From Roseospira navarrensis (lineage in GTDB: Bacteria > Pseudomonadota > Alphaproteobacteria > Rhodospirillales > Rhodospirillaceae): a stretch of DNA of 57,301 nt. The stretch is taken from NCBI RefSeq assembly GCF_009601025.1, contig NZ_WIVE01000024.1, positions 1 to 57,301 on the forward strand, read 5' to 3'. A program made the position numbers and the translations under genes. Under the pieces are notes generated by a model that ran no database searches, was not told the DNA's origin, and worked only from the letters and a program-made list of their open reading frames with translations. Positions 38,337 through 51,822 of the stretch are shown here, one piece after another. Within the stretch, counting starts at the first letter, position 1. Each line of letters opens with the position of its first letter.

Positions 38337-39284
38337 ATGTCCGCATGTTCCGCCGCCATCCTGGAAACCCGGGGGGTTCTCGCCCTGACCGGCGAGGATC
38401 GGGCACCATTCCTCCAGGGTCTGGTGACCAACGATGTGGCGCGCGTGGCCTCGGACCGGGCCATCCACGCGGCTCTGCTGACGCCCCAGGGCAAATTCCT
38501 GTTCGATCTGTTCGTGGCGGCGCAGGGAGACGGCTGGCTGATCGACGGCGAGGCCGCGCGGCTGGCCGACCTGCAGGCGCGGCTGCGCAAGTTCAAGCTG
38601 CGCTCGAAGATCGGGCTGACCCTGGCCGAGGGCTGGAGTGTGGCCGCCGCCTGGGGCGACGGGGCCGCCGAGGCCTTCGGGCTGCGCCCGGGCGAGGCCG
38701 GGGCGGCCCGGGCGCTGGGGACGCCGGACGACGGCGTGGCCTATGTGGACCCGCGCCTGCCCGCGGCCGGGGTGCGCCTGATCCTGCCGGCCGATCACGC
38801 CGGGGCCCTGCTGGAGGCCCGGGGGGCGGCCCTGGTCGATCCGGCGGCCTATGACCGGCACCGGCTTGAACACGGTCTGCCGGACGGGTCGCGCGACCTG
38901 ATCGCGGAGAAGACCACCGCGCTGGAGGGCGGCCTTGAGGACCTCAACGGGGTGGACTTCCACAAGGGCTGTTACATGGGCCAGGAGTTGACCGCCCGCA
39001 CCAAATATCGCGGCCTGCTCAAGCGTCGCCTGATGCCGGTCTCGGTGGACGGCGCGGTGCCGGAGCCGGGCACCATGCTGCTGACCGACTCCGGCAAGGA
39101 CGCGGGCGAGATGCGCTCCGGGATGGCGCTGGACGGCGGGACGGGCCTGGGGCTGGCGATCGTGCGGCTGGAGGCGCTGAGGGCCGGGACCGCTCTGCAT
39201 GCCGGCGCGTCGCGGGTCATGCCCCGCCGGCCGGCCTGGATGAGCCTGCCTGAGCCCGAGCCCGAGCCCACGGCGGCCGGTTAG
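38337..39284 (+). CDS. ygfZ: YgfZ/GcvT-like folate-binding protein
   Basis: The protein is 315 aa. The diagnostic motif KGCYMGQE carries the conserved Cys212. LQGLVTNDV, LLTPQGKFLFDLFV and LPDGSRDLIAEKTTALEGGLE follow the GcvT-like fold. YgfZ helps build or repair Fe-S clusters of enzymes such as MiaB in a folate-dependent way. The ATG at 38337 follows GGGGAGA. The extreme C-terminus has a Pro-Glu repeat from a 6-bp tandem repeat. It converges on a histidine kinase gene 10 bp away. Confidence 0.92.
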   Translation: MSACSAAILETRGVLALTGEDRAPFLQGLVTNDVARVASDRAIHAALLTPQGKFLFDLFVAAQGDGWLIDGEAARLADLQARLRKFKLRSKIGLTLAEGWSVAAAWGDGAAEAFGLRPGEAGAARALGTPDDGVAYVDPRLPAAGVRLILPADHAGALLEARGAALVDPAAYDRHRLEHGLPDGSRDLIAEKTTALEGGLEDLNGVDFHKGCYMGQELTARTKYRGLLKRRLMPVSVDGAVPEPGTMLLTDSGKDAGEMRSGMALDGGTGLGLAIVRLEALRAGTALHAGASRVMPRRPAWMSLPEPEPEPTAAG

Positions 39285-39294
39285 GACTGGCGCA

Positions 39295-41448
<2,154 letters not shown>

Positions 41449-41567
41449 TCAGTGTTCCAGTCCCGCCCGATGACAGGTCCGGCGCGTCACGGCACGCAAT
41501 CGCCTTCGGATCGTCCCCGGTTCTCGGGGCGGCGCCGGTTCGGGTTCCCACAAGCGAAACGGCGATG

Positions 41568-41596
41568 AGTATACCAAGGGCGCGCCGCCCCGTCCA
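41568..41596 (-). promoter_or_regulatory. Possible promoter for the histidine kinase gene
   Basis: TATACT on the minus strand (41573-41568) is a near-consensus -10 box, but the -35 position (TGGACG) is poor. The leader to the ATG would be about 110 nt. Confidence 0.3.
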
Positions 41597-41652
41597 CGTG
41601 CGCCGGGGCTGGACAAGCCCCCCGCGTCTGCGCATACCTTGCGCCACCCCGC

Positions 41653-41692
41653 GTCAAGGCCCCCTTCTCAGGCCCCCCTGATCAGGCCCCCG
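41653..41692 (+). repeat. Three imperfect copies of a TCAGGCCCCC unit upstream of leuB
   Basis: TCAAGGCCCCC, TCAGGCCCCCC and TCAGGCCCCC occur at intervals of about 13-14 bp just before the leuB leader. It may be replication slippage or a short regulatory array. Confidence 0.5.
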
Positions 41693-41736
41693 TGCGCGCC
41701 GGTTCGACTGTGCCCAGCAAAGGAGGCGACAAGACC

Positions 41737-42831
<1,095 letters not shown>

Positions 42832-42834
42832 ACC

Positions 42835-45800
42835 CTATCCCCCGCTCATCTGGCGCATGACCTCTTCCAGGCGCCGCGCGATGGTGCGGGTCAGGGAGGC
42901 GCCCACCTGCGGGTTGTCGTCCAGCAGGCGGAACAGCACGTCGCGGGAGATCAGCAGCACCTCGATCTGGGTGCGGGCGCGCACCGTGGCGCTGCGCGGC
43001 GCGTCGCACAGCAGGGCCAGTTCGCCGATCAGGTCGCCGGGCCCGCGCTCGGCGACCGCCGTTTCGCTGTCGTTGCGTTCCACCAGCACGTCGGCCATGC
43101 CGTCCACGATCACATAGGCGTCCTCGCCGGGCTCGCCCTGGCGCATGAGCACCTCGCCGGCGCGGTAGACCACGCGACTGCTGGTGAAGGCGATTAGCTT
43201 CAGGGTGGACGTATCCAGGCCGGCGAAGAACGCCAGCCGCTTCAGCAGCGCGGCCTCGCCGGCGACGGCGGCGGAGTCCTCATCGTCCATGGCCGGCTGC
43301 GGGGCGGCATCGTCCTCGGGCGCCGTGGCCTGGGGACCCGCCGCCGCGCGGGCGCGGACCATGCCCGAATCCACGTCGTAGACGGCGTCGAAGGCCACGC
43401 CGGCCGGGGCTTCGCTGTCCGCCCAGACCAGCCCCCGGCCCGCCATGTGGTCGGCCAGCGCCCCCGCCAGCGCCGTTCTGCCCGCGCTGTCGAGCGCACC
43501 GAACGCCCCGTTGACCACCAGCAGGGACGGCCGCTTCATCAGGCCGCGCGCCACCGCCAGCTTCTGGCGCTGGGCGGCGCTCAGGCGGCGTCCGCCGGCC
43601 CCGATATCGGTCTGAAGGCCCAGGTCGGTGATCGCGCCGGTCAGGTCGTTGCGCTCCATGACACGGGTCAGGATCTCGTCCACCCGGCGGTCTGCGCCCG
43701 GCCGGTCGGCGGCCACGCGACCGAACAGCACGTTGACCCTGACCGGCGCGAAGGGATGGTAGGCATCGGGATCGAGGAAATGGATCTCGATGCCGTCCGA
43801 TCGGGCCTCGCGCGTCAGCACCTCCCGCACCCGGGGGCGCGCGGCGACAATCCGGGCCTGCATCTCCTCGCCGACGAGGCCCAGGCGGTGCCGGGCGGGG
43901 ATCAGGCCAAGCGCCAGACTGCGCAGCAGCGCCCGATCCTCTTCGGGCAGGCGGCCCACGCCCTTGGCGCGGGCGTCGCGGATCAGCCGGATGTGGTCGT
44001 CCAGCGTGGCGACGTCGAAGAAGGCGTAGCGGTCGAAGAACTCGTGACCCGGCGGCAGGTCGTGGAACAGTTCGACCATGCGCTGGGCCACCCGCAGGCC
44101 GATGTCCAGCAGCGGCTCCAGCAGATCCACGGCCGCCAGAGCCTTGCGGAAGGCGGGGTGGCCGGCCAGGGCGAGCGGCCCGTCGGCCTCGCCCCGGGGC
44201 AGGCCGAACACCAGGTTGGCGGCCACGCTGGCGTTTCGGTTGTAGCGGGCGGGGTGGAACCGTTCGACCAGATCACCGGCGCCCTCGGTCTCCAGTTCGC
44301 GGGCGAACTGCACCCGGGCGCGCAGAACGGCGTCCGCGAGGTCGGGCCGCTCGGCCGGATCGATGGTGGCGCGCAGGCCCAGGGCCATGACCTCGTCGCC
44401 CAGGCCCACCACATTCAGAACGGTCAGGGCGCGCCGATGCAACGCGGGTGAATCCAGGCCCGCCTCGTCCCCGGGGTCGAGCCACGGGACATCGTCCCGT
44501 TCCAGAGAGTTGCCCGACAGCGTGGCTTCTTTCAACAAGTGGCCGTCCTCGGGGGGCGGCCCGTCCGACGGTTCGCGCCGCAACCCGTAGTACAGGGCAT
44601 CCCCCAGGGTCCCGGCGCGGAAGCTGGTGTCCTGGTCCACATAGGCCACCAGTCGGGCGAGCATCGGCGCCGGCAGGTCGGCCAGCGGATGTCCGTCCAG
44701 CGTGATCCGGCCCCGTGACAGGGCGAGCAGGCCCGCCAGCGCCTGGGCCAGTTCCGGCCGTCCGCTGCCGGCATGGCCGATCAGGGCCACATGAGCGTCC
44801 AGGCGCAGCGACAGGGTGGCGCCGTCCAGGGGGCGGGTGCCGTCGTCGAGCTCCACCACCGCGTTGCTGAGGGCGAGCGCGCTGTCCGGTCCGGGGCTGA
44901 CGGGTGGGGCGGCGGCCGGGCCGCCTTGCCCGGCCCGGGTCCGGGTCTCGGGCAGCATGCCGGCCGGCGCGAACTGTTCGATCAGCACGCCATAACGGAT
45001 GCGGGCGTCCTCAAGGCTCTGGTAGTAGGTCAGCAACTCCTTCCACGGGCCGTAGATATCCTTGTAGGCGGCCAGCACGGCCACCAGAGCGCCAATGGAC
45101 AGATCGCCCTGGATCACCAGATAGCCGCCGATGGCATAGAAGAAGAACGGTGTAAGCTGGGCGAAAAAATTGTTGATGAACTTGATGAGGAACTTATAGC
45201 GGTAGATGTCGAACCGGATGAAGAAGATGCGGCCGAGCATGGCCGAAAAGTTGGCCAGTTCGAAGCGCTCTGTGTTGTTCGAACGGATGTCGGGGGCGAG
45301 ACTGACCGTCTCGCCGATGCGGTCCGACATGTGCCGCAGGGTCCGCACCCGCTCCTTGTTCAGGCGGTTGACCTTGCGTTGCAACTTGGGGATCAGCCAG
45401 ACCTGCACCGGATAGAGCGCGATGGCGGCGAGGCCCAGCACCGGGTCCTGGGCGAACATGAAGGCCAGGATGGTGAGCAGGATTCCGCCCTGGTAGACCG
45501 GCAGCGCGATGGCGTCGCCGAAGAAACCGCCGATCGGCTCGCTCTCCTGCGAGATCATCGCGACCGTCTGGCCCTGGCTGAGGCCGCGCAGGCGCGGCAG
45601 CGGAAAGCGCAGCACGCGGCCGATCAGCATGTATCGCAGGCGGCGCAGCATGCGCTCCGCGATGACCCCCTTGTAGACCTGGATGACGTACTTCAGCCCG
45701 CCGTTGGTCAGCACCAGCAGCAGGAAAACGCCGCACAGGACCCACAGGTAGGTGACCTGCGAGACGTCCATGCCGAGCAGGGTGCGCGATCCCGCCCCGC

Positions 45801-45942
45801 CGCCGATGGCGTCGTTGACGATGCGCTTCGGCACCTCGAACGACACGTAGAGGACCGGGAACGAGATCACCGACAGGATGAGGATGCGGACCTGCTGCAG
45901 GCGGCTGAAGCGCCACACATAGGCGAAGACCGAGGGGGGCAT
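42835..45942 (-). CDS. ABC transporter-like membrane protein with degenerate ATPase domain and C-terminal cyclic nucleotide-binding domain
   Basis: The protein is 1035 aa. Residues 1-340 form an ABC exporter-type membrane domain with about 6 helices. The ATPase region (about 360-870) is badly degraded. Walker A reads G389-HAGSG-R395-P396 (Lys and Ser/Thr lost), the signature reads LSAAQ (787-791), and Walker B reads VVN811-G812 in place of Asp-Glu. Walker A and the signature are about 400 residues apart against roughly 110 normally, so an insert of about 280 residues is present. Residues about 890-1035 are a cNMP-binding domain with GELALLCDAPRSATVRA. Such a protein probably cannot hydrolyse ATP normally. 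It may be a regulated scaffold or channel (inference). It lies 103 bp after paaN on the same strand. Confidence 0.85.
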   Translation of the reverse strand: MPPSVFAYVWRFSRLQQVRILILSVISFPVLYVSFEVPKRIVNDAIGGGAGSRTLLGMDVSQVTYLWVLCGVFLLLVLTNGGLKYVIQVYKGVIAERMLRRLRYMLIGRVLRFPLPRLRGLSQGQTVAMISQESEPIGGFFGDAIALPVYQGGILLTILAFMFAQDPVLGLAAIALYPVQVWLIPKLQRKVNRLNKERVRTLRHMSDRIGETVSLAPDIRSNNTERFELANFSAMLGRIFFIRFDIYRYKFLIKFINNFFAQLTPFFFYAIGGYLVIQGDLSIGALVAVLAAYKDIYGPWKELLTYYQSLEDARIRYGVLIEQFAPAGMLPETRTRAGQGGPAAAPPVSPGPDSALALSNAVVELDDGTRPLDGATLSLRLDAHVALIGHAGSGRPELAQALAGLLALSRGRITLDGHPLADLPAPMLARLVAYVDQDTSFRAGTLGDALYYGLRREPSDGPPPEDGHLLKEATLSGNSLERDDVPWLDPGDEAGLDSPALHRRALTVLNVVGLGDEVMALGLRATIDPAERPDLADAVLRARVQFARELETEGAGDLVERFHPARYNRNASVAANLVFGLPRGEADGPLALAGHPAFRKALAAVDLLEPLLDIGLRVAQRMVELFHDLPPGHEFFDRYAFFDVATLDDHIRLIRDARAKGVGRLPEEDRALLRSLALGLIPARHRLGLVGEEMQARIVAARPRVREVLTREARSDGIEIHFLDPDAYHPFAPVRVNVLFGRVAADRPGADRRVDEILTRVMERNDLTGAITDLGLQTDIGAGGRRLSAAQRQKLAVARGLMKRPSLLVVNGAFGALDSAGRTALAGALADHMAGRGLVWADSEAPAGVAFDAVYDVDSGMVRARAAAGPQATAPEDDAAPQPAMDDEDSAAVAGEAALLKRLAFFAGLDTSTLKLIAFTSSRVVYRAGEVLMRQGEPGEDAYVIVDGMADVLVERNDSETAVAERGPGDLIGELALLCDAPRSATVRARTQIEVLLISRDVLFRLLDDNPQVGASLTRTIARRLEEVMRQMSGG

Positions 45943-46000
45943 GGGGCGGTATCCGCGCAGGCCGGGGCGCGCCCGCCGCACCCCTGTGATCCGTCAGGAT

Positions 46001-46030
46001 GCCCCCTCTACTCGTTCCGGAAAAGGGGGC
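46001..46030 (-). terminator. Hairpin between paaN and the ABC/cNMP gene
   Basis: GCCCCCT and AGGGGGC pair exactly over a 16-nt loop in the 103-bp gap. It may reduce read-through from paaN. Confidence 0.35.
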
Positions 46031-46045
46031 GCGGCCCTGTTCGGC

Positions 46046-47734
46046 TCACCCACCCATCCGCCGGATGCACACCGGCCGGAAGCGCCCGGCGACGAAGGCG
46101 GAGTCCGACAGCGCCGCGTTGGCGGCCGGGTTGGCCCCGGTGGCGTGGAAATCGGAGAACGCCGCCGACTGGTTCACGTACACCCCGGCGGTGAAGTTGA
46201 CGGCCAGGTTGACGCCGGTCCGCAGCGCCAGCTCGACCGCCCGGGCCTCCAGGTCCGGGTTGGTGGTGTAGACACCGCCCGTGATGGCCCCCTTCGCGGC
46301 GACCGTCTCGGCCGCCAGATCCAGCGCGGCCGCGCCGGAGTCGCAGGCGATCAGGAAGGCGATGGGGCCGAAGCGTTCCTCCTCGAACACCGCCCGGTCC
46401 GTGCTGTCCAGCGCCACCAGGATCGGGGTGCGCACCGTGGCGTCCGGGTACGTGGGATGATCCACCGCCCGCGAGTCCAGAACCACCCGGCCCAGGCCGC
46501 GCGCCTGCTCGATGCGCTCCAGCGTGGCCGGGTTGCAGATCCCGCCCAGCACCTCGACGGCCCGTTCCGTGTTGCCGAGGAACTTGTCCAGCGCCGTGGC
46601 GAGCCCCTGGCACACCTCGTCATAGGTCTTGGGGCCGTCCTCGGTCTGGATGCCGTCCCGGGGAATGAAAATGTTCTGCGAGGTGGTGCACATCTGGCCG
46701 GCGTACAGCGACAGCACGAACGCAAGATTGCGGCAGAGGCCTTTGAAATCGTTCGTGCTCTCGATCACGATATAGTTCACGCCCGCCTTTTCGGCGTAGA
46801 CCTGGGCGTGCCGGCAGTGGTCCTCCAGCCAGGTCCCGAAGGCGGACGACCCGGTGAAGTCGATGACACCGACGCGCGGATCAAGGCACAGATCCGTGGC
46901 CATGGGGGCGTCCGGATCGTCCACGGCCAGCAGGACCGTATTGGGATCGAATCCCGCGTCCGCAAGGACCTCGCGGGCGATCTTCACGGTCAGCGCGAGC
47001 GGCAGGGTCGCCCCTGGATGCGGCTTGACGATCACCGGATTGCCGGTGGCGAGGCTGGCGAACAGCCCGGGATAGCCGTTCCAGGTGGGGAACGTGGCGC
47101 AGCCGATCACCACGGCCACGCCGCGCGGCACCAGATGCCACGTCTTGTCCACCACCAACGGAGGATTCTTGCTGCCCTGCGGCTTTTCCCACCGGGCCTC
47201 GGCGGGGATGGCGGCCTGTTCGCGGTAGGCGTAGGCGACCGCCTCCAGGCCCCGGTCCTGGGCGTGCGGGCCACCGGCCTGGAACGCCATCATGAACGCC
47301 TGTCCGTTGGTGTGCATGACCGCGTGGGCCATCAGGAAACTCTGTGCGTTCAGCCGCGCCAGGATCTCCAGACACACGGCCGCGCGGGCCAGGGGGCCGG
47401 CATCGCGCCACTGGGGTAGAGCAGCCTCGGCCGCGTGCAGCAGCGCCCCCCTCTCCGGCTTCGGGTAGGCCACGCCCAGGTCGAACCCGAACGGCGAGCG
47501 CTCGGCGCCGATCATGACCCCGTCCTCGCCCGGCTGGTTGAGCGCGAACGGCTGGTTCAGCAGCGCCTGAAACGCGGACTCGCCGTCGTTGGCGGCGGTT
47601 TCACCGTAGGCCCGGGGGCTCGGCATCTCCGGGTAGGGCGACCAGTAGCCGCGCGACGCGATGGCCTCCAGAGCCCGGTCCAGGGTCTCGCGGTGCGTGC
47701 CGATGAACAGATCGGCGCCAGATTCCGTGCGCAT
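46046..47734 (-). CDS. paaN: Phenylacetate-degradation aldehyde dehydrogenase PaaN
   Basis: The protein is 562 aa, an aldehyde dehydrogenase fold without the MaoC hydratase domain of PaaZ. VVIGCATFPTWNGYPG, IDFTGSSAFGTWLE (cofactor loop) and LYAGQMCTTSQNI (catalytic Cys) match the PaaN subfamily. In the aerobic phenylacetyl-CoA pathway it oxidises the ring-opened CoA semialdehyde; a separate hydratase for ring hydrolysis is not in the window. It is transcribed downstream of the flavodoxin gene (66-bp gap) and divergent from the paaA-like to paaK cluster. Confidence 0.9.
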   Translation of the reverse strand: MRTESGADLFIGTHRETLDRALEAIASRGYWSPYPEMPSPRAYGETAANDGESAFQALLNQPFALNQPGEDGVMIGAERSPFGFDLGVAYPKPERGALLHAAEAALPQWRDAGPLARAAVCLEILARLNAQSFLMAHAVMHTNGQAFMMAFQAGGPHAQDRGLEAVAYAYREQAAIPAEARWEKPQGSKNPPLVVDKTWHLVPRGVAVVIGCATFPTWNGYPGLFASLATGNPVIVKPHPGATLPLALTVKIAREVLADAGFDPNTVLLAVDDPDAPMATDLCLDPRVGVIDFTGSSAFGTWLEDHCRHAQVYAEKAGVNYIVIESTNDFKGLCRNLAFVLSLYAGQMCTTSQNIFIPRDGIQTEDGPKTYDEVCQGLATALDKFLGNTERAVEVLGGICNPATLERIEQARGLGRVVLDSRAVDHPTYPDATVRTPILVALDSTDRAVFEEERFGPIAFLIACDSGAAALDLAAETVAAKGAITGGVYTTNPDLEARAVELALRTGVNLAVNFTAGVYVNQSAAFSDFHATGANPAANAALSDSAFVAGRFRPVCIRRMGG

Positions 47735-47800
47735 GGGCGCGGCCTCCCTTCTCTTTGGTTTTTTGTCGGGTCCGGACCCGGGCGGACCGGGCGGGTCGGC

Positions 47801-48274
47801 TCAGCCCTCCAGCAGGGGCAGCCAGTCCTTGAGCCAGTCCACGGCGTCCTCGTCGGGCAGCGGCTGGGTGCAGGCGTCGATCTCCAGGCGCTCGCCGCGC
47901 TTGCGGGCGCCCAGGCTCGCCAGCAGGGCGTCCATGTCCTTGCCGGCGCGGCAGAAGGTCTCGCCGTAGGTCTGGTCGCCGAGCGCAATGACGCCGTACA
48001 TCAGCGCCGACAGGTCGGGGCTCTGGTCTTTCAGAGCATCGGCGAAGGGGATCAGGTTGTCGGGCAGTTCGCCCAGCCCGTGGGTCGAGGTGCACACCAG
48101 CAGGGCATCGCGTCCGGGCAGGTCCAGCGCGTCCAGGCCGCCGTCGCAGTCCTCCACCAGGTCCGCATGGTGCCCCAACCGGCCGAGTTCGTCCGCCACG
48201 GTCTCGCCCACCATCTGGGCATTGCCCGATTCCGTTCCGACGATGACGAGAATGTTCACACCACTGCTCTCCAT
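47801..48274 (-). CDS. Short-chain flavodoxin / MioC-like flavoprotein
   Basis: The protein is 157 aa from the ATG at 48272-48274. VIVGTESGNAQMV is the FMN phosphate loop, STHGLGELPDNLIPF and IALGDQTYGETFC the two isoalloxazine loops. The size is a lone flavodoxin domain, as in MioC or the flavodoxin part of sulfite reductase. An ATG 20 codons upstream (48332-48334) would add MGRNLVSLFSG..., which is not flavodoxin-like. It lies between paaN and the divergent paaA-like gene, so it may supply electrons to that oxygenase-like protein (inference). Confidence 0.85.
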   Translation of the reverse strand: MESSGVNILVIVGTESGNAQMVGETVADELGRLGHHADLVEDCDGGLDALDLPGRDALLVCTSTHGLGELPDNLIPFADALKDQSPDLSALMYGVIALGDQTYGETFCRAGKDMDALLASLGARKRGERLEIDACTQPLPDEDAVDWLKDWLPLLEG

Positions 48275-48432
48275 GGCGCCGATCACCCGGGCGGCCGCCG
48301 CGCCCGAAAAAAGCGATACCAAGTTTCGTCCCATGTGTCTATTTTTGTATCTCTTCCAAGTCGCGACGGGCCGGGCCGGCCCCGACCCGGTCCAAACCCG
48401 CCCCACAGACGCCAGCACGAGAGACGGAAGCC

Positions 48433-49209
48433 ATGGGAACGACGGATGCGGACGTGATCGCCACCATAGCCCGGGGCGAGACCCTGACAGCCCCGGAGGC
48501 GTGCTCGGCCGGCTACCGGGCCGAGCTGATGCGCGTGCTGGCGGTGTTCGTGGACAGCGAGTTGGCGGGCACGGCCGGCCTGGTGCCGTTCATCAACAGC
48601 GCGCCCGGCCTGCGCGAGCGCGCCACGGCGGCGCGGATCGTGGCCGAGAAGTTCGACCACGCCCATCGGGTGCTGGAGATCATGGCGCCGTTCGGCATCA
48701 ATCCGACCCTGTACGTGCGGGCGCACTGCTGGGACTCGCGGCTGGACCGCGAAATGGAGCTGGGCAACCGCCGGGTCGGCGGCGACAAGCGACTGAACGT
48801 GTTTCACGCGCCGCTGGAAGGCTGGCTGGACGCCATCACCATGAACATGCTGATGGGCGCGGCCGTGGCCGTGCAACTGGGGGAGCTGACGGATTGCTCC
48901 TATCAGCCGCTGTGCGCGGTCATGGGCGAGATCGCCGCCCGCGAGTCCGCCCACGCGGCCGCCGGCGAGACCGCGCTTGCCCAGGCCATCGAGCGCAGCC
49001 GCACCCCGACCGCCGCCCAGGTGGCCGTGGATTACTGGTATCCGCGCGTGGCCCATACCTTCGGGCGGGTGGACTCCGCGCATTTCGAGCGGTATCGCCA
49101 GTTCGGGTTGCGCCGCCACACCAACGCGGAACTGCTCAATCGCTGGGTCGCGACCACCGACCCCCGGCTGACGGCCCTGGGCCTGACGCCGCCGCCCATT
49201 CCCTGCTGA
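48433..49209 (+). CDS. PaaA/PaaC-family ferritin-like protein, closest to PaaA
   Basis: The protein is 258 aa. It follows the PaaA pattern: VDSELAG corresponds to the first diiron Glu and ARESAHAAAG to the second ExxH. The central DEAGH of PaaA is FDHAH here, giving D-x-x-H. LTDCSYQPL aligns with PaaA's CRCSYGPY, and RYRQFGLRRHTNAELLNRWVATT with the C-terminal helix. In PaaABCDE, PaaA epoxidises phenylacetyl-CoA and needs PaaC plus the reductase PaaE; none of paaB-E is here. It opens the operon with paaG, paaI and paaJ. It may be a divergent oxygenase or a related binding protein. Confidence 0.75.
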   Translation: MGTTDADVIATIARGETLTAPEACSAGYRAELMRVLAVFVDSELAGTAGLVPFINSAPGLRERATAARIVAEKFDHAHRVLEIMAPFGINPTLYVRAHCWDSRLDREMELGNRRVGGDKRLNVFHAPLEGWLDAITMNMLMGAAVAVQLGELTDCSYQPLCAVMGEIAARESAHAAAGETALAQAIERSRTPTAAQVAVDYWYPRVAHTFGRVDSAHFERYRQFGLRRHTNAELLNRWVATTDPRLTALGLTPPPIPC

Positions 49210-49267
49210 CCGACGCCCCATCCGACGCCTGCTGCCCCCCGCTTGCTTCCGAGGATTCCGTTCCGCC

Positions 49268-50059
49268 ATGAGCGACCCCACCGTGCTGCTGGACCGCGCC
49301 GACGGCGTGGCCACGATCACCCTGAACCGCCCGGACAAGCTGAACAGCTTCACCGTCGAGATGCACGCCGCCCTGGCCGAGGCCCTGGCCGCCGTGGCGG
49401 CGGACGAGACCGTGCGCTGCACCCTCATGACCGGGGCCGGGCGGGGCTTCTGTGCCGGACAGGACCTGAACGACCGCGCGGTGGCGCCCGGCGAGACCAT
49501 GCCGGACATCGCCGAGTCCATCGAGGCCCGCTACAACCCCATGATCCGGGCCGTGCGGGATCTGCGCATGCCGGTGATCTGCGCCGTGAACGGCGTCGCG
49601 GCCGGCGCGGGCGCCAATCTGGCCTTCGCCTGCGATATCGTGCTGGCGGCGCGCTCGGCCAGCTTCATCCAGGCGTTCTGCAAGATCGGGCTGGTGCCCG
49701 ACTCCGGCGGCACCTGGACGCTGCCGCGCCTCGTGGGGCCGGCCCGCGCGGCCGGCCTGATGATGCTGGGCGACAAGGTGCCGGCGGAGCAGGCCGCCCA
49801 GTGGGGCATGATCTGGCGGGTCGTGGACGACGAGGCGCTGATGGACGAGGCGCGCGGCCTCGCCCGCCATCTGGCGACGCAGCCGACCACGGGGCTCGCG
49901 CTCATCAAGCAGGCGCTGGCGGCCTCGGCCACCAACACGCTGGACGAACAGCTTGACCTGGAACGCGACCTGCAGCGCCGGGCCGGCGCCACGGACGATT
50001 ACGCCGAGGGCGTGCGGGCCTTCCTGGCGAAGCGCCCGCCGGCCTTCACCGGGCGTTGA
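49268..50059 (+). CDS. paaG: 2-(1,2-epoxy-1,2-dihydrophenyl)acetyl-CoA isomerase (crotonase fold)
   Basis: The protein is 263 aa. [10 protein letters not shown] and [16 protein letters not shown] give the two oxyanion-hole NH groups, and [19 protein letters not shown] supplies the catalytic Asp. The GFCAGQDL variant is typical of PaaG. It turns the ring epoxide into an oxepin-CoA. It lies 58 bp after the paaA-like gene, and its TGA touches the first possible paaI ATG. Confidence 0.9.
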   Translation: MSDPTVLLDRADGVATITLNRPDKLNSFTVEMHAALAEALAAVAADETVRCTLMTGAGRGFCAGQDLNDRAVAPGETMPDIAESIEARYNPMIRAVRDLRMPVICAVNGVAAGAGANLAFACDIVLAARSASFIQAFCKIGLVPDSGGTWTLPRLVGPARAAGLMMLGDKVPAEQAAQWGMIWRVVDDEALMDEARGLARHLATQPTTGLALIKQALAASATNTLDEQLDLERDLQRRAGATDDYAEGVRAFLAKRPPAFTGR

Positions 50060-50082
50060 TGACACGGGAACAGGACCCCCAG

Positions 50083-50528
50083 ATGGATCAGACCGCCCGA
50101 CAGGCGATGGCCGAGGCCACCACCCGCGCCATGTACCCGCGCGACAACACGGCCCGCCACATGGGCATCGTGGTCGAGGAGACCCGCCCCGGCTATGCCC
50201 GCGCCACCATGGAGGTGCGGGACTTCATGGTGAACGGTCACGACATCCTGCACGGCGGCGTATGTTTCACCCTGGCCGACACGGCCTTCGCCTATTGCTG
50301 CAACAGCCACGACGTGGTCACGGTGGCCAGTGCGTGTTCCATTTCCTTCATCGCGCCCGGCAAGCTAGGCGACCGCCTGACCGCCGAGGCCGTCGAGGTG
50401 GTCAGGAAGGGCCGCGCGGGCATCACCGATGTGACCGTGACCAACCAGACCGGCGAGGTGCTGGCGGTGTTCCGGGGCAACTCCCGCACCCTGTCCGGCC
50501 GCGTGACCGAGGGCGAGGAGCCACCCCT

Positions 50529-50532
<4 letters not shown>
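50083..50532 (+). CDS. paaI: Phenylacetate-pathway thioesterase PaaI
   Basis: The protein is 149 aa with a hot-dog fold. [26 protein letters not shown] matches PaaI, with the catalytic Asp in LADTAFAY. PaaI hydrolyses dead-end hydroxyphenylacetyl-CoA esters and frees CoA. The ATG at 50083 follows AGGA at good spacing. An ATG at 50059, overlapping the paaG stop by one base, would add eight residues and is possible. The stop overlaps the paaJ start by 4 bp (ATGA). Confidence 0.9.
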
Positions 50533-51734
<1,202 letters not shown>

Positions 51735-51822
51735 GCGCGTCCGCTTTCCGCCTTGACCCGGTCGCCCCGAACCGACAAACAACCACACTTTCCGAAAAAA
51801 AATCCCGGGGGGAGACGTGACG

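Noticed and set aside
47760-47790. T-run and GGGTCCGGACCC palindrome as a terminator between the flavodoxin gene and paaN
   Set aside because: On the transcribed minus strand the run reads as A and lies after the hairpin, so it is not an intrinsic terminator.
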